Shown piece by piece: positions 1-9,715 of a DNA stretch of 64,000 nt (its first letter is position 1; the number at the start of each line of letters is the position of its first letter). The DNA is from Macrosoma leucophasiata. Taxonomy: Eukaryota > Arthropoda > Insecta > Lepidoptera > Hedylidae. A model generated the notes under the pieces. That model saw only the letters and a list, made by a program, of their open reading frames with translations, had not been told where the DNA came from and made no database searches. A program made the position numbers and the translations under genes. Location of the stretch: NCBI GenBank assembly GCA_036365455.1, contig JAWQUS010000030.1:6262001-6326000 (forward strand). Direction: 5' to 3'.

Positions 1-440
1 CTTTATAACCGACTGTCGACTACAAAATATACCTGTTCAAAATGTGTCACCTACCAATTTTAATAAGTCTCTTTATAGTTTTATCGGGTCTTCGTAACTA
101 AACACGAGTAATGTTCGAAACATTCGCTATGGTAAGAACATCTATTTAAATTAAAGTAGACAGCCCTAGCAACGCAGGGTTGTGCGACGCAAATAGCTAT
201 AGTTCACCGTCGATCTGTCAACACGATATATCGATTCTCTGGGGAGATCCATCCATAATCTCAGAGGTTGCATAATAATTCCATTAACATGTTTTATTTA
301 GTTGTAAAGAGCAGGGCCTGTACATACCATTCGTCTTTAATTATTGCGAATCAATTTAGGCACTGCCAACATTTTATTCCATGTGTCTTATAAGGATAGC
401 ATGTTTGAAGAAATGAGACAAAGATAATAGCAATTCAATT
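1..440. other. intergenic, nothing recognised
   Basis: AT-rich sequence with no open frame, RNA signature or repeat that I can identify. Confidence 0.5.
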
Positions 441-444
441 TAGG

Positions 445-580
445 TTTTTTTGTAACGAAGGTGGCAGGCAAGCATGCAGTTCACATGGATGTTAAGTGAT
501 GACTGCAGCCTATAGATATCTACACAAAGTTCAAATTGCAGAGATGTGTTGCCACCCCCTGAGACCCGACATTAGGTAAT
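445..580 (-). repeat. family A retroposon (SINE-like), 3' part
   Basis: Carries the family core (GGCAAGCATGCAGTTCACA and TGATGACTGCAGCCTATAG) as seen on the + strand. The A-rich end of the family lies at the left, so the copy is sense on the minus strand. It covers only the half next to the tail and is diverged. Confidence 0.7.
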
Positions 581-842
581 TTTGAGTCCTTAGCTCTGAA
601 ACTGGATTACCATCGTTTACAAATCTTTAACTTTACAATCGTAACTCACGACTACACAATATCTTGAAATTAATAAAAATCTTCACGGAATCCGTATCCA
701 CTTCCTACCTGCTTATCATTCAAACGAAGGACACGAAGGATTTTAATACGACCTTCCATTATTCATCAAACAATCCGATCGGCAGCTACAACCACATTGA
801 TAGGTAAACTACATTCCTTTGCGTAGTACTCACATGAATTAA

Positions 843-1040
843 CCATGTTAGGGTTCCGTAAAAAAGAAACGGAACCCTTAGCAGGTCACTCGTGCGTCTA
901 TCTGTCTTACTGTCCGTCTGTCAGAGCCGATTTCTTCCGAAAGTACTGCACCAATTTAAAATTTGGTACACACGTGTTAATTTGAGTTTGGTTGTTTTGG
1001 TTATTCATTTTCGAACGATTTCAATTCTCCCGTTCCTCCA
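843..1040. repeat. family G repeat fragment (GGGTTCCGTA / CTGTCTGTC type)
   Basis: Starts with AGGGTTCCGTA, followed by a GTCTATCTGTCTTACTGTCC tract and a 'caatttaaaatttggtacac' block. These blocks recur at 11.7, 14.5, 37.7, 50.1, 53.5 and 60.6 kb. I see no coding capacity. I associate this family with moth genomes from general knowledge; its class is not determinable here. Confidence 0.55.
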
Positions 1041-1276
1041 GACTGAAACATGAACGTGAAATATGGCGTTCACTGTATTGGCGAGCGGATAAATAAGAGG
1101 ATAAAAAATGCTGTATTGTGTGTTACCGTAAGAAAAGACTTACTTACACTCAATTCTAGGCTCTCAATGCAGTTTTTAAAAACGTTACATTAATATTGTT
1201 GAAATTATCCGTTTAAAAAAATAGAGTCTAAGAAAATTTACTGTTCCTTCTATTAACTTTCTTTCTTTCGACTTTA

Positions 1277-1545
1277 AAATATATATCACAAGCATGTGTT
1301 CATGCGAAATAATATAAAACCATTATTAAGGGTAAAAGCGACTTCTTTACGATATTCAATAAACTGCAAAGTTTATTATATCGGTTGCCTAACTAGTATA
1401 GTTTGGCAATAGATGGCGCTGCTGCCACCATAAGGCTTAAGTCGGGCAGGACTTCGGTAGCTCAGTTGGAAGAGCGGCTGGACTCGATTCCCAGTGGCCG
1501 CGAGTTCGAGTCTCGCCTGAAGTCAAATTTTTCTTTCCATTTTTC
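1277..1545 (+). repeat. tRNA-like repeat with upstream spacer, copy 1
   Basis: A conserved spacer (from about 1277, including 'aagggtaaaagcgacttctt' and 'caatagatggcgctgctgcc') leads into a 73-nt tRNA-like sequence at 1451-1523 and a T-rich 3' flank. The same unit recurs at 23.1, 34.6, 34.9, 54.3 and 62.5 kb. Confidence 0.8.
1451..1523 (+). tRNA. tRNA-like sequence within a repeat (pseudo-tRNA)
   Basis: It is 73 nt. The acceptor ACTTCGG pairs with CTGAAGT (one G-U). The D-arm is GCTC/GAGC with an A-box match TAGCTCAGTTGG. The T-arm is a perfect GCGAG-TTCGAGT-CTCGC (1500-1516), which also supplies a B-box-like sequence. The anticodon arm is imperfect: CTGGA/CCCAG has one mismatch around loop CTCGATT, and an extra base sits before the stem. 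A T5 run (1528-1532), which could end Pol III transcription, follows 4 nt after the acceptor. The loop would read CGA, but there is no long variable arm as serine tRNAs have. Repetition in the window and the weak anticodon arm argue for a tRNA-derived repeat rather than a translating tRNA. Confidence 0.5.
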
Positions 1546-1880
1546 TTTAAAATATATATCACTAGAATACTTTTAAAAAATGTATGGTTTTTGATAAAGG
1601 TAATCCGTTAATGGACGACAGATCCCTGTAAACGAGTCCGACTCGCAATTGGCCAGATTTGTTACGCAAGTAGGCTAGGTGACCGCAGCTGGTTAAGCTC
1701 AGCGAAGTCTAGCACCGAAACAATCTAGATTGAATTACCTAGATTGAAAGGTTCATAACTCACAAATGGACTTGCATTGTCGGTTGGATATAATGTTTCT
1801 TTGTCGAATGTAGCGGCTTGGTACAATATAATTTATAGCTTTTTGTTGACAAATTATTGTTCCATATATCTTTATAGAAA
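1546..1880. other. intergenic, nothing recognised
   Basis: No coding, RNA or repeat signature found. Short open frames on the minus strand have no recognisable product. Confidence 0.4.
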
Positions 1881-1884
1881 TTAA

Positions 1885-1985
1885 ACTTGCGGATTTTCTC
1901 GCGTATACAATACTCCCAAAACTTCTTACACCGTTTCGGTCGCTTTCCAGCTACTACCGTGTTCACGGGCAGACTAATTCGACGA
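1885..1985. repeat. Penelope-like terminal block
   Basis: Contains 'cgtttcggtcgctttccagc' and 'gttcacgggcagact'. This block recurs at 51.5 kb and resembles the terminal segment of Penelope-like retroelements. It lies just downstream, in minus-strand terms, of the endonuclease remnant at 2160-2470, which fits one decayed element. Confidence 0.5.
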
Positions 1986-2159
1986 TTTTTTTTTTCTTTT
2001 TAGGTCGGGCTTTGTGTAGTCGGCCTGTATCGAGTCGGCACTAGTCTACTTCAATGTTCAGCCTGGTCTTATATAGCTGAGACGGAACACAACCCTAGTG
2101 CGATGTAAACTACTAGTGGCGCCATCTATCTATAGAAATTACTGAAAACTATGTTGCCA

Positions 2160-2470
2160 TGTCATGCTAGCGCCACCTGTTTCTGAGGCGTCTGGCATAA
2201 TGGTCCGGATTCACGCAAAAATTACTAACCGTATCTCGTGGTTTTGCAGATTTACTAGTTTGGGATTTCAATTTGGATATAATTGGATCCCAATTCGTCG
2301 ACAAACGCCAACCATCCTCTCTATTGAAATTTGGATGCTTTTTAATCTCAATAGCCTCCTTGACCATCCGTGGGATAGGACGATTTTCTTTTGATATTAT
2401 CTGAACCTTATCAAAACGAATGTAGTGGTTGGGTTTGTCCGTTAGATGTTCACAAACTGCAGACTTTCCC
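2160..2470 (-). pseudogene. Penelope-like retroelement, C-terminal endonuclease remnant
   Basis: Read on the minus strand, the sequence gives a stretch containing SAVCEHLTDKPNHYIRFDK, then KEAIEIKKHPNFNREDGWRL, then a STNWDPII tail. The order SAVxEH - NHxIxFD - REAIEIxKH - NFNREDG - LSxxW is the C-terminal signature of the GIY-YIG endonuclease of Penelope-like elements. I recognise this from family knowledge; it was not tested by search. The frame ends near 2164. Upstream on the minus strand (about 2470-2600) the catalytic GIY-YIG motifs are unreadable and broken by stops. No reverse transcriptase domain is visible, so this is a 3' fragment. In a complete element the protein couples reverse transcription with DNA cleavage for retroposition. 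Confidence 0.7.
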
Positions 2471-2579
2471 CCTTATTCTCCTCTATTCTCTTACAATTTG
2501 TTCGTATCTATTTCCGAACAGAACATATAACATGGCCAGAAACAGGATGACTTCCTCTAGTAAAACTACACATATTTGT

Positions 2580-2790
2580 CGGATAATAAAATACTAGGTG
2601 CTTCTCGTTTTAGCAAGGCTATTCAGGTCAGGAATGAGCGAGATGTACGTTTGTCAAAGCAATAACAGATTACACTACCAAATTTAGGAGGCATTTGTCA
2701 AAGACGGTTTGTTCCTGCTCAACTGCCAATTGTATTTTTCGGATAAAATACTAGGTGTGTCTCGTTTTAACCAGTGATATTCGTGTAAGA
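2580..2790. repeat. pair of short direct repeats
   Basis: 'aaaatactaggtg' followed by 'tctcgtttta' occurs near 2587-2612 and again near 2743-2770, about 157 bp apart. The intervening DNA shows nothing recognisable. It may be a small tandem duplication. Confidence 0.5.
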
Positions 2791-2949
2791 CGGATTGAGA
2801 CGGATGATGAGAACAGAACAGTGTCGTGTGTATTGGTGTTGACTGTCATCAGACCCTACCTGTTATATGACTGGCCTTCTACCTGTGATTTTTACCTGTT
2901 CCGATAAATACGCCTCACCTCTAGATGAAATCTAATTTATGACATATAA

Positions 2950-3180
2950 CGTAACTTCACGCCTGTAATTAATACCCGAAGGGGTAGGCAGAGGTAAGTG
3001 TATGCATTCAAGCATACGTGCAAACACCCACGATTCGCCAGTTACGTTTTGGCCCATGACCAAACTTCGACTTCTTAAAAATCCCAATAGAACCAGAGAT
3101 AAAAGATTTTACACTTCGAATCGAACCCAGGACCTCAGCGTAGTAGTAGTGGCCTGCTACCACTAGGCTACCGAGGCAGT
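2950..3180 (-). repeat. family B tRNA-derived SINE
   Basis: Minus-sense copy. The head at the right end has a B-box-like GGTTCGATTC and an A-box-like TAGCCTAGTGG when read on the minus strand. The tail at the left end is the 'cgaaggggtaggcagagg' block. The centre is internally deleted compared with the copies at 9.7, 32.7 and 35.3 kb. Confidence 0.75.
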
Positions 3181-3469
3181 TTATGACGTGATATGATAAT
3201 TTTTATTTGCGAACAACGTGGTCCATCATGTTAGTATTTAGTATACAAAGAAACTTAAGACTAGTGTAAGTAACAACATAAACAATACACTATCGGAATT
3301 TCAAATTCAAAATTTATGCTCGAATACCAAAAATAAAGAATTTCACTCGCACCGCTCCTACTAGGTTATATCGGCTACTAGTTTTAGCTTTTGATTAAGC
3401 TCTTCAAATTTCACTAGAGACCATTGTTGTGGTTAACTGACTGCATTAGCGGAAGCATCAGAAAATTCA

Positions 3470-3730
3470 CTGGAGAGCTCCAGTGACGGAGCTCGCCCTA
3501 CTTACCGTTAAATGGTAATGTTAAGCACTATCGTGTTCCGGTCAGGTGGTAATGTACGGCCCTGTAATTTCCGGCACAGAGGCATAATACCTTAGGCCTC
3601 AGGAGTGGTAACACATCTGCATTTTTACCTTGGTCTTTGTGCGGGTGTCTATAGGTTGCAGTCATCATTTAACAATTTAACATCAATGTGAACGGAATGC
3701 TTGTTTGCCACTTCCGTTAAAAAAAAAGGA
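3470..3730 (+). repeat. family A retroposon
   Basis: Sense copy beginning at the structured head (GAGCTCCAGTGACGGAGCTC) and ending in GCTTGTTTGCCACTTCCGTT plus a short A tract. The head is internally deleted (the GTAGGCACCACCGC part is missing). Confidence 0.75.
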
Positions 3731-4756
3731 TTCTTCACCACTACAGGGCGATGGAGTCGTCACATCCCAACGCCTTCTGGTGTATGAGTAGTTACAATTT
3801 ATTCTAAGCATGCAAGTGCAGCGTGCTAAGCTCACGGAGTCAATCGTTCGTGGATTTTGCAGTGCGCACGCATTTTGCATCCGATATAACTTAGTGTTCA
3901 ATCATGCGTCCACGCATATGATCAACTCCAAACGAAAAGTATATTGATTATAATTTAGCTTAATATCGTTTGTAAATTAGAATAATTCAATTTCTGGCGT
4001 TATCATTTAATTTTGAATTAAAAGAAATAATATATGCTGTGTCGGATAGCTTTTATGGGGAAGGCTAGGTTAGGCTAACATGACGATGTTGTACTTAAGA
4101 GAAGAGCATGACAAATTACAAATTGAAGAAGTATGCGTTCGTGTGGTGTGATTGGAAATGTTGTGGAAACAATTCATGAAAGCAGAGATGAAACTGCGAT
4201 ATACATTTTCATCCAGTTTTAAAACTATTGGCGTGTTTGCCATATTCATATAAAAATAAAAAAGAAACAGTTACGGGGTACAACAGTTCGTTAAAATGCA
4301 CGTAATTGATCTTCGTATTCGACTACATATTTGATTCCTCCCACCACATACATCACAGATTAAACAGATTTCATAGTAGGTAAGTAACGACGCGGCGACG
4401 TTTGTTTATTCTGTCCATTGCTTATAATGTCTTTGGTTGTCCCCGTCAATTTTAATTTGCGTATTTAACTGTTGTAAAAAAATAGAACAAAAATAATACT
4501 TTGTATGTAATCAATACATCCTGCGACATTTAAACAAAAACTTACTGACATCAAAACATTGTAATTGTATGAATCATTGATCGCAGTGTGTATTATCTGC
4601 ATGAATGGTAGGCGAGTGCGGGTCGACTAATTATAGCGATTCACTGACCCCCCGATAACCTTCATTTGCAAGTCTGCAAGCTGCAAGCTGTTCGTGATTG
4701 ACGTTTTATTGTCTGCATCTAAAACTTATGGTAGTAAATATGTACTTATTTGTTAC
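3731..4756. other. intergenic, nothing recognised
   Basis: About 1 kb of AT-rich DNA without supported genes. The only longer frame nearby is the antisense of the family A copy to the left. Confidence 0.45.
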
Positions 4757-4980
4757 TAGCTGGCGGCTGAAATTGCCTCACAATGAAATAATGTGTCAAA
4801 GGTTTGATAGATACGGACTATTTGTATGGAAAAATTGAATTGTGGTTTTTACTATTTCCCTTCAATTTCTTCATATTTTTTCACCTTTTAAAACTTCCCT
4901 GGACTTCAAAATTAGCCAAATCTTCAGAGCCGTTCTCGTGTTTTAGCGAGACTAACGAACAACAATTGATTTTTATATAT
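4757..4980 (+). repeat. family F repeat (CTAGCTG...GCCTCACAATG type)
   Basis: Begins TACTAGCTGGC, continues 'tgcctcacaatgaaataatg' and 'tacggactatttgtatgg', and ends 'agcgagactaacgaacaaca'. It matches copies at 12133-12377 (minus) and 63150-63415 (plus). Its right end abuts the mariner insertion at 4983. Confidence 0.7.
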
Positions 4981-4982
4981 TA

Positions 4983-5035
4983 GATTGGGGAAAAAGTTTC
5001 TTCGCATTTTTTAAGATAATTCAAAACATTTTTTA

Positions 5036-5073
<38 letters not shown>

Positions 5074-6304
5074 GTTTTTAATATAGTTTATTTAAATTTA
5101 ACTAAAGTATGTATGTACCATTTTGTTCGATAACCTTTTGCCATCTTGAACGTAGGGACATGATCCCATTGCTATAAAAATTTTGGGACTTCTCATCAAA
5201 ATACCGCGACAAGTGGATTTGGCAGTCCTCTCGTGATGTTAACCTAACATTGCGTAAAGAATTCTGAAGAGACCAAAACAGGTGGAAATCTGAAGGTGCA
5301 AGGTCAGGACTATACGGCGGATGTATTAACACCTCCCAGCCAAACTCTCTTAATTTTTGCTGAGTGGCTATAGATGTGTGAGGTCTAGCGTTATCATGAT
5401 GAAACACCACACCCCTTCTGTTGATCAATTCCGGCCGCTTTCTCTCAACTTCTTGCTTTAATCACATCAGTTGTTCGCAGTAGAGTTAAGAATCGATAGT
5501 CCTGCCTGGTGGTAATAGCTCATAATGAATAATGCCCTTCCAATCCCACCACACACACAACATCACCTTAATGCGAGTTAACCCGGGTTTCGTTACAGTC
5601 TGTGAAGCCTGAACGGCCTTTGACCACGACCTTTTTCGCACGTTCTTGTCGTACGTGATCTACTTTTCATCACCAGTTATCAGCTTCTTCAAAAATGATT
5701 CGGTTTCATTATGTCGTAATAAAGAATCACAAATGAGTACACGGTTCATTAGGTTTCTTTCAGTGAGCTCGTGAGGTACCCAAATATCGAGTTTTTTTTG
5801 TACCCAGCTTTTTTCAAATGCGCCAAAACTGTTTTGTGATCAATTCTCAGTTCTTCAGCTACGTTGTAACTACTGATATGTCGATCTTGCTCCACTTTTT
5901 CAAAAATGGCATCCATTTTATCCGTAATAGGGCGACCAGAGCGAGGTGCACCTTTGACATCAAAATTTCCGGATTGAAAACGCTTAAACTAAATTTGTGC
6001 TACTCTCACAGACACTGCACTAGGTCCATAAACATCGCAAATTTTTTTCGCGGCTTGCTTTGCATTTTTACCTTTTTTGTAGTAAAATTTTAAAATGTAT
6101 CGAATTTCTTCATTAGATTCACTCATCTTGACAGTACGAAAAACAAATTAAAATCACGCATTTGCCTAATTTGAATTTGGAATTATGTTTTTAAAATTTT
6201 AACTATCAATGATACCAAAACCAGCCAGATACAAATAGTACAGCCAAAGAGATTTTATTACAAGTTCATACATACTATAATGCGAAAAGACTTTTTCCCC
6301 AACC
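4983..6304 (-). mobile_element. mariner-family transposon, inactive copy 1
   Basis: About 1.32 kb element bounded by TA (4981-4982 and 6305-6306). The terminal inverted repeats read GATTGGGGAAAAAGTTTC at the left and, reverse-complemented, GGTTGGGGAAAAAGTC at the right. It contains a broken transposase on the minus strand and a 33-nt T run (5039-5071) near the left end, which makes it longer than the copy at 30.5 kb. It inserted at the right edge of a family F repeat. Confidence 0.9.
5102..6126 (-). pseudogene. mariner transposase pseudogene, copy 1
   Basis: Transposase of the DD34D mariner family, which cuts and pastes DNA at TA sites. The C-terminal third is open (5102-5428): HHDNARPH carries the second catalytic Asp (codon at 5393-5395), and PYSPDLAPSDFHLF carries the third Asp 35 residues later. 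The start codon is at 6124-6126. Compared with the copy at 30.5 kb, I see in-frame stops at 5989-5991 (a Trp codon to TAG), 5660-5662 (the residue after GDEK to TAG) and 5462-5464 (an Arg codon to TGA). There is also a 2-nt length difference in the A-run near 5791-5798. It cannot encode a working protein. The GDEK / RKRSWSK-type motifs suggest the mellifera subfamily, with modest certainty. Confidence 0.88.
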
Positions 6305-6930
6305 TATTATGTAGATTTAAGATAAGATGATCAAGATGTTTTGTTCAAGCATATCTTTTTTTTTTTCTTGATATAACTTAGTGTTCAATGTCTCGTATTT
6401 TTGTAATTCATGCCAATGACAAGTGAAACATCTTCCATCTTTCTTCTTGTTCCAATTCTATTTTCTTGTAATTAAAAATGAAAATGTATTAAGTTATTTT
6501 ATTTAATAATGTAAGTTTATAGTTATTTGTTTTTAAAGCGGCAATACAAGCATACAGCATCTGTGAAATTTCTAACTCTAGCTATCACCGTTCATAAAGC
6601 GGACAGACAGACATATGAACAGACGGTTGAGTGAGTTGAGTAATGATAATAGGGTCTCGTTCTCTACCCTTTGGGTACAGAACCCTAAAAACACGAAAGT
6701 TGAATAAAACTCAGTTAATTCATTGAAGTGTTACAGAGATTAATAAATACGATGTTTTAATTTTGGGTAGCAAATTGATCGAATCCACATACTCGTGAAC
6801 CATTAATAACACACTATAGCATTTAGACAAAAAAAACGACGAGCAACGTAACATAGTATATGTTGCGGTAAAATTTGCGGTAAAATTATTTATTAACAAT
6901 CTTACAACCGCATCACATAACTTTTAAGTG
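6305..6930. other. intergenic with a short family G fragment
   Basis: AT-rich DNA. At about 6590-6690 there is 'gcggacagacagaca' followed by 'ttgggtacagaaccctaaaa', a fragment of family G. Nothing else recognised. Confidence 0.45.
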
Positions 6931-6940
6931 GCGCAACTTA

Positions 6941-9606
6941 ACGTCCCGACGCCGAGCGTCCCGACGCCGAGCGTTTCGACGCCGAGCGTCACGACGCCGA
7001 GCGTCCCGATGCCGAGCGTCCCGACGCCGAGCGTTCCGACGCCGAGCGTTTCGACGCCGAGCGTCCCGACGCCGAGCGTCCCGACGCCGAGCGTCCCGAC
7101 GCCGAGCGTCCCGACGCCGAGCGTCCCGACGCCGAGCGTCCCGACGCCGAGCGTCCCGACGCCGAGCGTCCCGACGCCGAGCGTCCCGACGCCGAGCGTC
7201 CCGACGCCGAGCGTCCCGACGCCGAGCGTCCCGACGCCGAGCGTCCCGACGCCGAGCGTCCCGACGCCGAGCGTCCCGACGCCGAGCGTCCCGACGCCGA
7301 GCGTCCCGACGCCGAGCGTCCCGACGCCGAGCGTCTCGACGCCGAGCGTCCCGACGCCGAGCGTCCCGACGCAGAGCGTCCCGACGCCGAGCGTCCCGAC
7401 GCCGAGCGTCCCGACGGCGAGCGTCCCGACGCCGAGCGTCTTGACGATGAGCGTCTCTACACCGAGCGGCTCGACGCCGAGCGTCCCGACGCCGAGCGTC
7501 CCGACGCCGAGCGTCCCGACGCCGAGCGTCCCGACGCCGAGCGGCTCGACGCCGAGCGTCCCGACGCCGAGCGTCCCGACGCCGAGCGTCCCGACGCCGA
7601 GAGTCCCGACGCCGAGCGTCCCGACGCCGATCGTCCCGACGCCGAGAGTCCCGACGCCGAGCGTCCCGACGCCGATCGTCCCGACGCCGGGCGTCCCGAC
7701 GCCGAGCGTCCCGACGCCGAGCGTCCTGACGCCGGGCGTCCCGACGCCGAGCGTTTCCACGCCGACCGTCCAGACGCCGAGCGTCCCGACGCCGAGCGTC
7801 CCACATCAGAACGGCGTGGGGATGCTAGGCATCGGGACGCTCGCCGTCGGGACGATAGGCGTCGAGGCGCAAGGCGTCGGGATGCTCGGCGTCGGGACGC
7901 TCGGCGTCGGAATTCTCTGCGTCGGGACGGGACGCTAGGCGTCAACGCCAACGCCGACGACGCCGAGCGTCCCGACGCCGAGCGTCCCGACACCGGGCGT
8001 CCCGACGCCGTGCGTCCCGACGCCGAGCGTCCCGACGCCGAGCGTCCCGACGCCGAGCGTCCCGACGCCGAGCGTCCCGACGCCGAGCGTCCCGACGCCG
8101 AGCGTCCCGACGCTAAGCGTCCCGACTCCGAGCGTCTTGACGATGAGCGTCTCTACACCGAGCGGCTCGACGCCGAGCGTCCCGACGCCGAGCGTCCCGA
8201 CGCCGAGCGTCCCGACGCCGAGAGTCCCGACGCCGAGCGTCCCGACGCCGATCGTCCCGACGCCGAGAGTCCCGACGCCGAGCGTCCCGACGCCGATCGT
8301 CCCGACGCCGGGCGTCCCGACGCCGAGCGTCCCGACGCCGAGCGTCCTGACGCCGGGCGTCCCGACGCCGAGCGTTTCCACGCCGACCGTCCCGACGCCG
8401 AACGTCCAGACGCCGAGCGTCCCGACGCCGAGCGTCCCGACGCCGAGCGTCCCGACGCCGAGCGTCCCGACGCCGAGCGTCCCGACGCCGAGCGTCTCCA
8501 CGCCGAGCGTCCCGACGCCGAGCGTCCCGACGCCGAGCGTCCCGACGCCGAGCGTCCCGACGCCGAGCGTCCCGACGCCGAAGGCCCCGACGCCGAGCGT
8601 CTTGACGATGAGCGTCTCGACACCGAGCGTCCCGACGCCGAGCGTCCTGACGCCTAGCGTCCCGACCCCGAGCGTCCCGACGCCGAGCGTCCCGACGCCG
8701 AGCGCCCCGACGCCGAGCGCCCCGACGCCGAGCGTCTTGACGATGAGCGTCTCGACACCGAGCGTCCCGACGCCGAGCGTCCCGACGCCGAGCGTCCCGA
8801 CGCCGAGCGTCCCGACGCTGAGGACCCCGACGCCGAGCGTCCCGACGCTGAGCGTCCCGACACGAGCGTCTTGACACTGAGCGTCCCGACGCCGAGCATC
8901 CCGACGCCGAGCGTCCCGACGCCGAGCGTCCCGACGCCGAGCGTTCCGACACCGGGCGTCTCGGCGCCGGGCGTCCCGTCCTCGAGCGTCCCGGCGCCAA
9001 GCGTCCCGACGCCGAGCGTCCCGACGCCGAGCGTCCCGACGCGGAGCGTCCCGACACCGGGCGTCCCGACACCGAGCGTCCCGACGCCGAGCGTCCCGAC
9101 ACCGGGCGTCCCGACGCCGAGCGTCTCCACGCCGATTGTCCCAACACCGGGCGTCCCGATGCCGAGCGTCCCGACGTCGAGCGTCCCGACGCCGAGGGTT
9201 CCGACGCCGAGCGTCCCGACGCCGAGCCTCCCAACGCCGAGCGTCCCGACGCCGAGCGTCCCAACGCCGAACGTCCCGACGCCGAGCGTCTCGACGCTGA
9301 GCGTCCCGACGCCGAGCGTCTCGACGCTGAGCGTCCCGACGCCGAGCGTCACGACGCCGGGCGTCCCGACGCCGAGCGTTTCGACGTCGAGCGTCCCGAC
9401 GCCGAGCGTCCCGACGCCGAGCGTCCCGACGCCGAGCGTCCCGACGCTGAGCGTCCCGACGCCGAGTGTTCCGACACCGGGCGTCCCGACGCCGAGCGTT
9501 TCGATGCCGAGCGTCCCGACGCCGAGCATCCCGACATCTTGCGCCTCGACGCCTATCGTCCCGACGGCGAGCGTCCCGATGCCTAGCATCCCCACGCCGT
9601 TCTGAC
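6941..9606. repeat. GC-rich minisatellite, 15-bp hairpin unit
   Basis: About 175 tandem copies of CCGACGCCGAGCGTC, which is 12/15 G+C with four CpG per unit, set in AT-rich DNA. Thirteen of the 15 bases form a dyad, GACGC-CGA-GCGTC, so every unit can fold into a 5-bp stem with a 3-nt loop. The period is a multiple of three and the consensus has no stop in any of six frames, so long frames (TPSVP, DAERP, RRASR, GTLGV, GRSAS and DARRR repeats) appear on both strands. I do not regard these as genes. The array is near-perfect at 7050-7440, more variable to the right, and decays between 9606 and 9705. It contains an internal inverted block (about 7807-7935) and a duplicated variant block. Confidence 0.95.
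7807..7935 (-). repeat. inverted block inside the minisatellite
   Basis: The unit here reads in the opposite direction (GACGCTCGGCGTCGG). Its variant units, including GCGCCTCGACGCCTATCGTC on the reverse strand, match the right end of the array at about 9510-9604 with very few differences over roughly 95 bp. Confidence 0.85.
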
Positions 9607-9715
9607 GCCTTCCGTCTCGACGCTATGCGTCCCCGACGACATGCTTACCGACCTCATGCTTCCCGACGCCATACGACCCGACGCCATTCGTTCCATTCCA
9701 TTTGCGAGAACGTAA

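Noticed and set aside
2164..2394. Plus-strand 76-codon frame
   Set aside because: Antisense of the Penelope-like endonuclease remnant, which has recognisable motifs on the minus strand.
3683..3901. Minus-strand frame over the family A copy, and similar frames at 19813, 38597, 50615, 54569 and 55819
   Set aside because: They are shadows of repeat sequence; the same frames appear in each copy and differ only by its mutations.
6913..9605. Several overlapping long open frames on both strands in the minisatellite (TPSVP-, DARRR-, GTLGV-, GRSAS-repeat proteins)
   Set aside because: The 15-bp unit has no stop in any frame and the period is a multiple of three, so all frames are open by construction. 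No initiator context, introns or non-repeat domain supports any of them.
6941..9606. CRISPR array
   Set aside because: The repeats are contiguous 15-mers without unique spacers, and the sequence is eukaryotic.
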